A stretch of 5,221 nucleotides of DNA. It comes from Terriglobia bacterium. GTDB lineage: Bacteria; Acidobacteriota; Terriglobia; UBA7540. Under the pieces are notes generated by a model. It saw nothing but the letters and a program-made list of their open reading frames with translations. It was not told the origin of the DNA and did not search any database. The DNA is taken from the NCBI GenBank assembly GCA_030049455.1, contig JASIKV010000298.1:1-5221 (forward strand), in the 5' to 3' direction. A program made the position numbers and the translations under genes. Position 1 is the stretch's first letter. The number at the start of each line of letters is the position of its first letter. Shown here in pieces: positions 4,436 through 5,221 of the stretch.

Positions 4436-5221
4436 ATGCCAAAGTGCAATTCTTGTGCGGCAGATTTACCGGCCTCCGGCCGCTTTTGCGCGAATTGCGG
4501 CACGGCTGTTGATTCCGACCCGATGGTAACCGCCGACGCTGCCACACCCAGCCCGATTCCACGGGCACAGAGGGTGCCAACTCCCAAACCCCCGGCATCC
4601 TCCGCCAGTTCGCCCAGTTCCGTAAGTCTCCCCAGCGACGGCCGCTTTGCCCCGGGCACTCTATTGGCAGGCCGCTACCGAATTATTGCCTTGCTTGGCG
4701 CGGGAGGAATGGGTGAAGTCTATCGCGCCGATGACCTGACCCTTGCTCAACCGGTCGCCATCAAATTCGTTCCGGCAGCTGTGGACAAGGACCCTGAAGT
4801 CGTGGAGCGTTTTCACAACGAGATCCGCATTTCGCGCCGCGTCTCGCACCCCAACGTCTGTCGCGTGTACGACGTTGGCGAAGTCGAAGGGCACACGTTT
4901 CTCACCATGGAATACGTGGACGGCGAAGATCTTGCCTCGCTGCTGCGAAGAATTGGCCGCCTGCCCGGCGACAAAGCATTGGAAATTGCGCGCCAACTTT
5001 GTGCGGGTTTGGCCGCGGCACATCAGGAGGGAGTGCTCCATCGAGATCTGAAGCCGGCCAATGTCATGCTTGACGGGCGAGGGCGCGCGGTGATGACGGA
5101 TTTTGGGTTGGCAAATCTCGCCGACCGGATCCAAGGCTACGATATTCGGAGCGGTACACCGGCTTACATGGCGCCGGAGCAACTGGAGGGCCGGGAGGTT
5201 ACTGTACGCAGCGACATCTAC
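4436..5221 (+). CDS. Ser/Thr protein kinase with N-terminal zinc ribbon (5' part; runs off the window)
   Basis: The first 262 codons of a Hanks-type kinase are open to the last base of the window. Residues 4-21 form a CxxC-x10-CxxC zinc ribbon (C4, C7, C18, C21). A flexible Pro/Ser/Ala linker follows (about 31-72), then the kinase domain from about 79. All core elements seen so far are intact: glycine loop GAGGMGEV (88-95), ATP lysine K110 in VAIK, helix-C Glu E129, catalytic loop H202-R203-D204 with N209, metal-binding D222-F223-G224, APE at 246-248 and D260 of helix F. HRD with the Arg marks the RD class, normally activated by phosphorylation of the activation loop (225-245). It should be catalytically active. 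The C-terminal part, where related kinases often have a membrane segment, TPR or beta-propeller repeats, is outside the window. ATG 4436 is the first start after an in-frame TGA (4430-4432), and GGAA lies six bases upstream. The gene is separate from the operon by a 297-base gap and its own likely promoter. Confidence 0.93.
   Translation, partial: MPKCNSCAADLPASGRFCANCGTAVDSDPMVTADAATPSPIPRAQRVPTPKPPASSASSPSSVSLPSDGRFAPGTLLAGRYRIIALLGAGGMGEVYRADDLTLAQPVAIKFVPAAVDKDPEVVERFHNEIRISRRVSHPNVCRVYDVGEVEGHTFLTMEYVDGEDLASLLRRIGRLPGDKALEIARQLCAGLAAAHQEGVLHRDLKPANVMLDGRGRAVMTDFGLANLADRIQGYDIRSGTPAYMAPEQLEGREVTVRSDIY

Noticed and set aside
4661..5182. Minus-strand open frame (173 codons) opposite the kinase gene
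   Set aside because: The kinase frame on the plus strand has every catalytic motif in order, so the antisense frame is a by-product of its codon bias.

Overview
The window reads as a piece of a bacterial chromosome of moderately high G+C, most likely from an acidobacterium. That assignment rests on remembered family resemblance, not on a search. The secreted protein on the minus strand resembles conserved secreted proteins I associate with Acidobacteria. The kinase at the right end (zinc ribbon, Pro/Ser linker, then a GTLLAGRY-type kinase start) is a style abundant in that phylum. No rRNA, tRNA, CRISPR array, transposase or phage gene is visible.

Layout from left to right: (1) the last 20 codons of a plus-strand gene (2-64), unidentifiable; (2) a convergent minus-strand gene (79-1059) for an exported protein of unknown function, its stop separated from the first gene's by 14 bases inside an imperfect hairpin; (3) a 262-base divergent intergenic region with an inverted repeat and a 9-base direct repeat close to the next gene; (4) a tight plus-strand operon of three genes (1322-4138): a histidinol-dehydrogenase-family zinc enzyme, a short-chain dehydrogenase of 3-hydroxybutyrate dehydrogenase type, and a split-barrel flavin protein of the pyridoxamine-phosphate-oxidase/NimA superfamily; (5) a 297-base gap with a 14-base perfect palindrome and a plausible promoter; (6) the first 262 codons of a Ser/Thr protein kinase with an N-terminal zinc ribbon, cut off by the window end.

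The operon is the most interesting part. No other histidine-biosynthesis gene is present, and the HisD-like protein carries C-terminal sequence that I associate with the HpsN-like (sulfopropanediol dehydrogenase) side branch of the family. It is therefore more likely a four-electron NAD-dependent alcohol-to-acid dehydrogenase in a catabolic pathway. The SDR keeps three of the four residues that hold the substrate carboxylate in 3-hydroxybutyrate dehydrogenase, but differs at three other conserved positions. Together the genes suggest stepwise oxidation of a small hydroxylated, negatively charged compound, with the flavin protein in an auxiliary or unknown role. The substrate cannot be read from the sequence.
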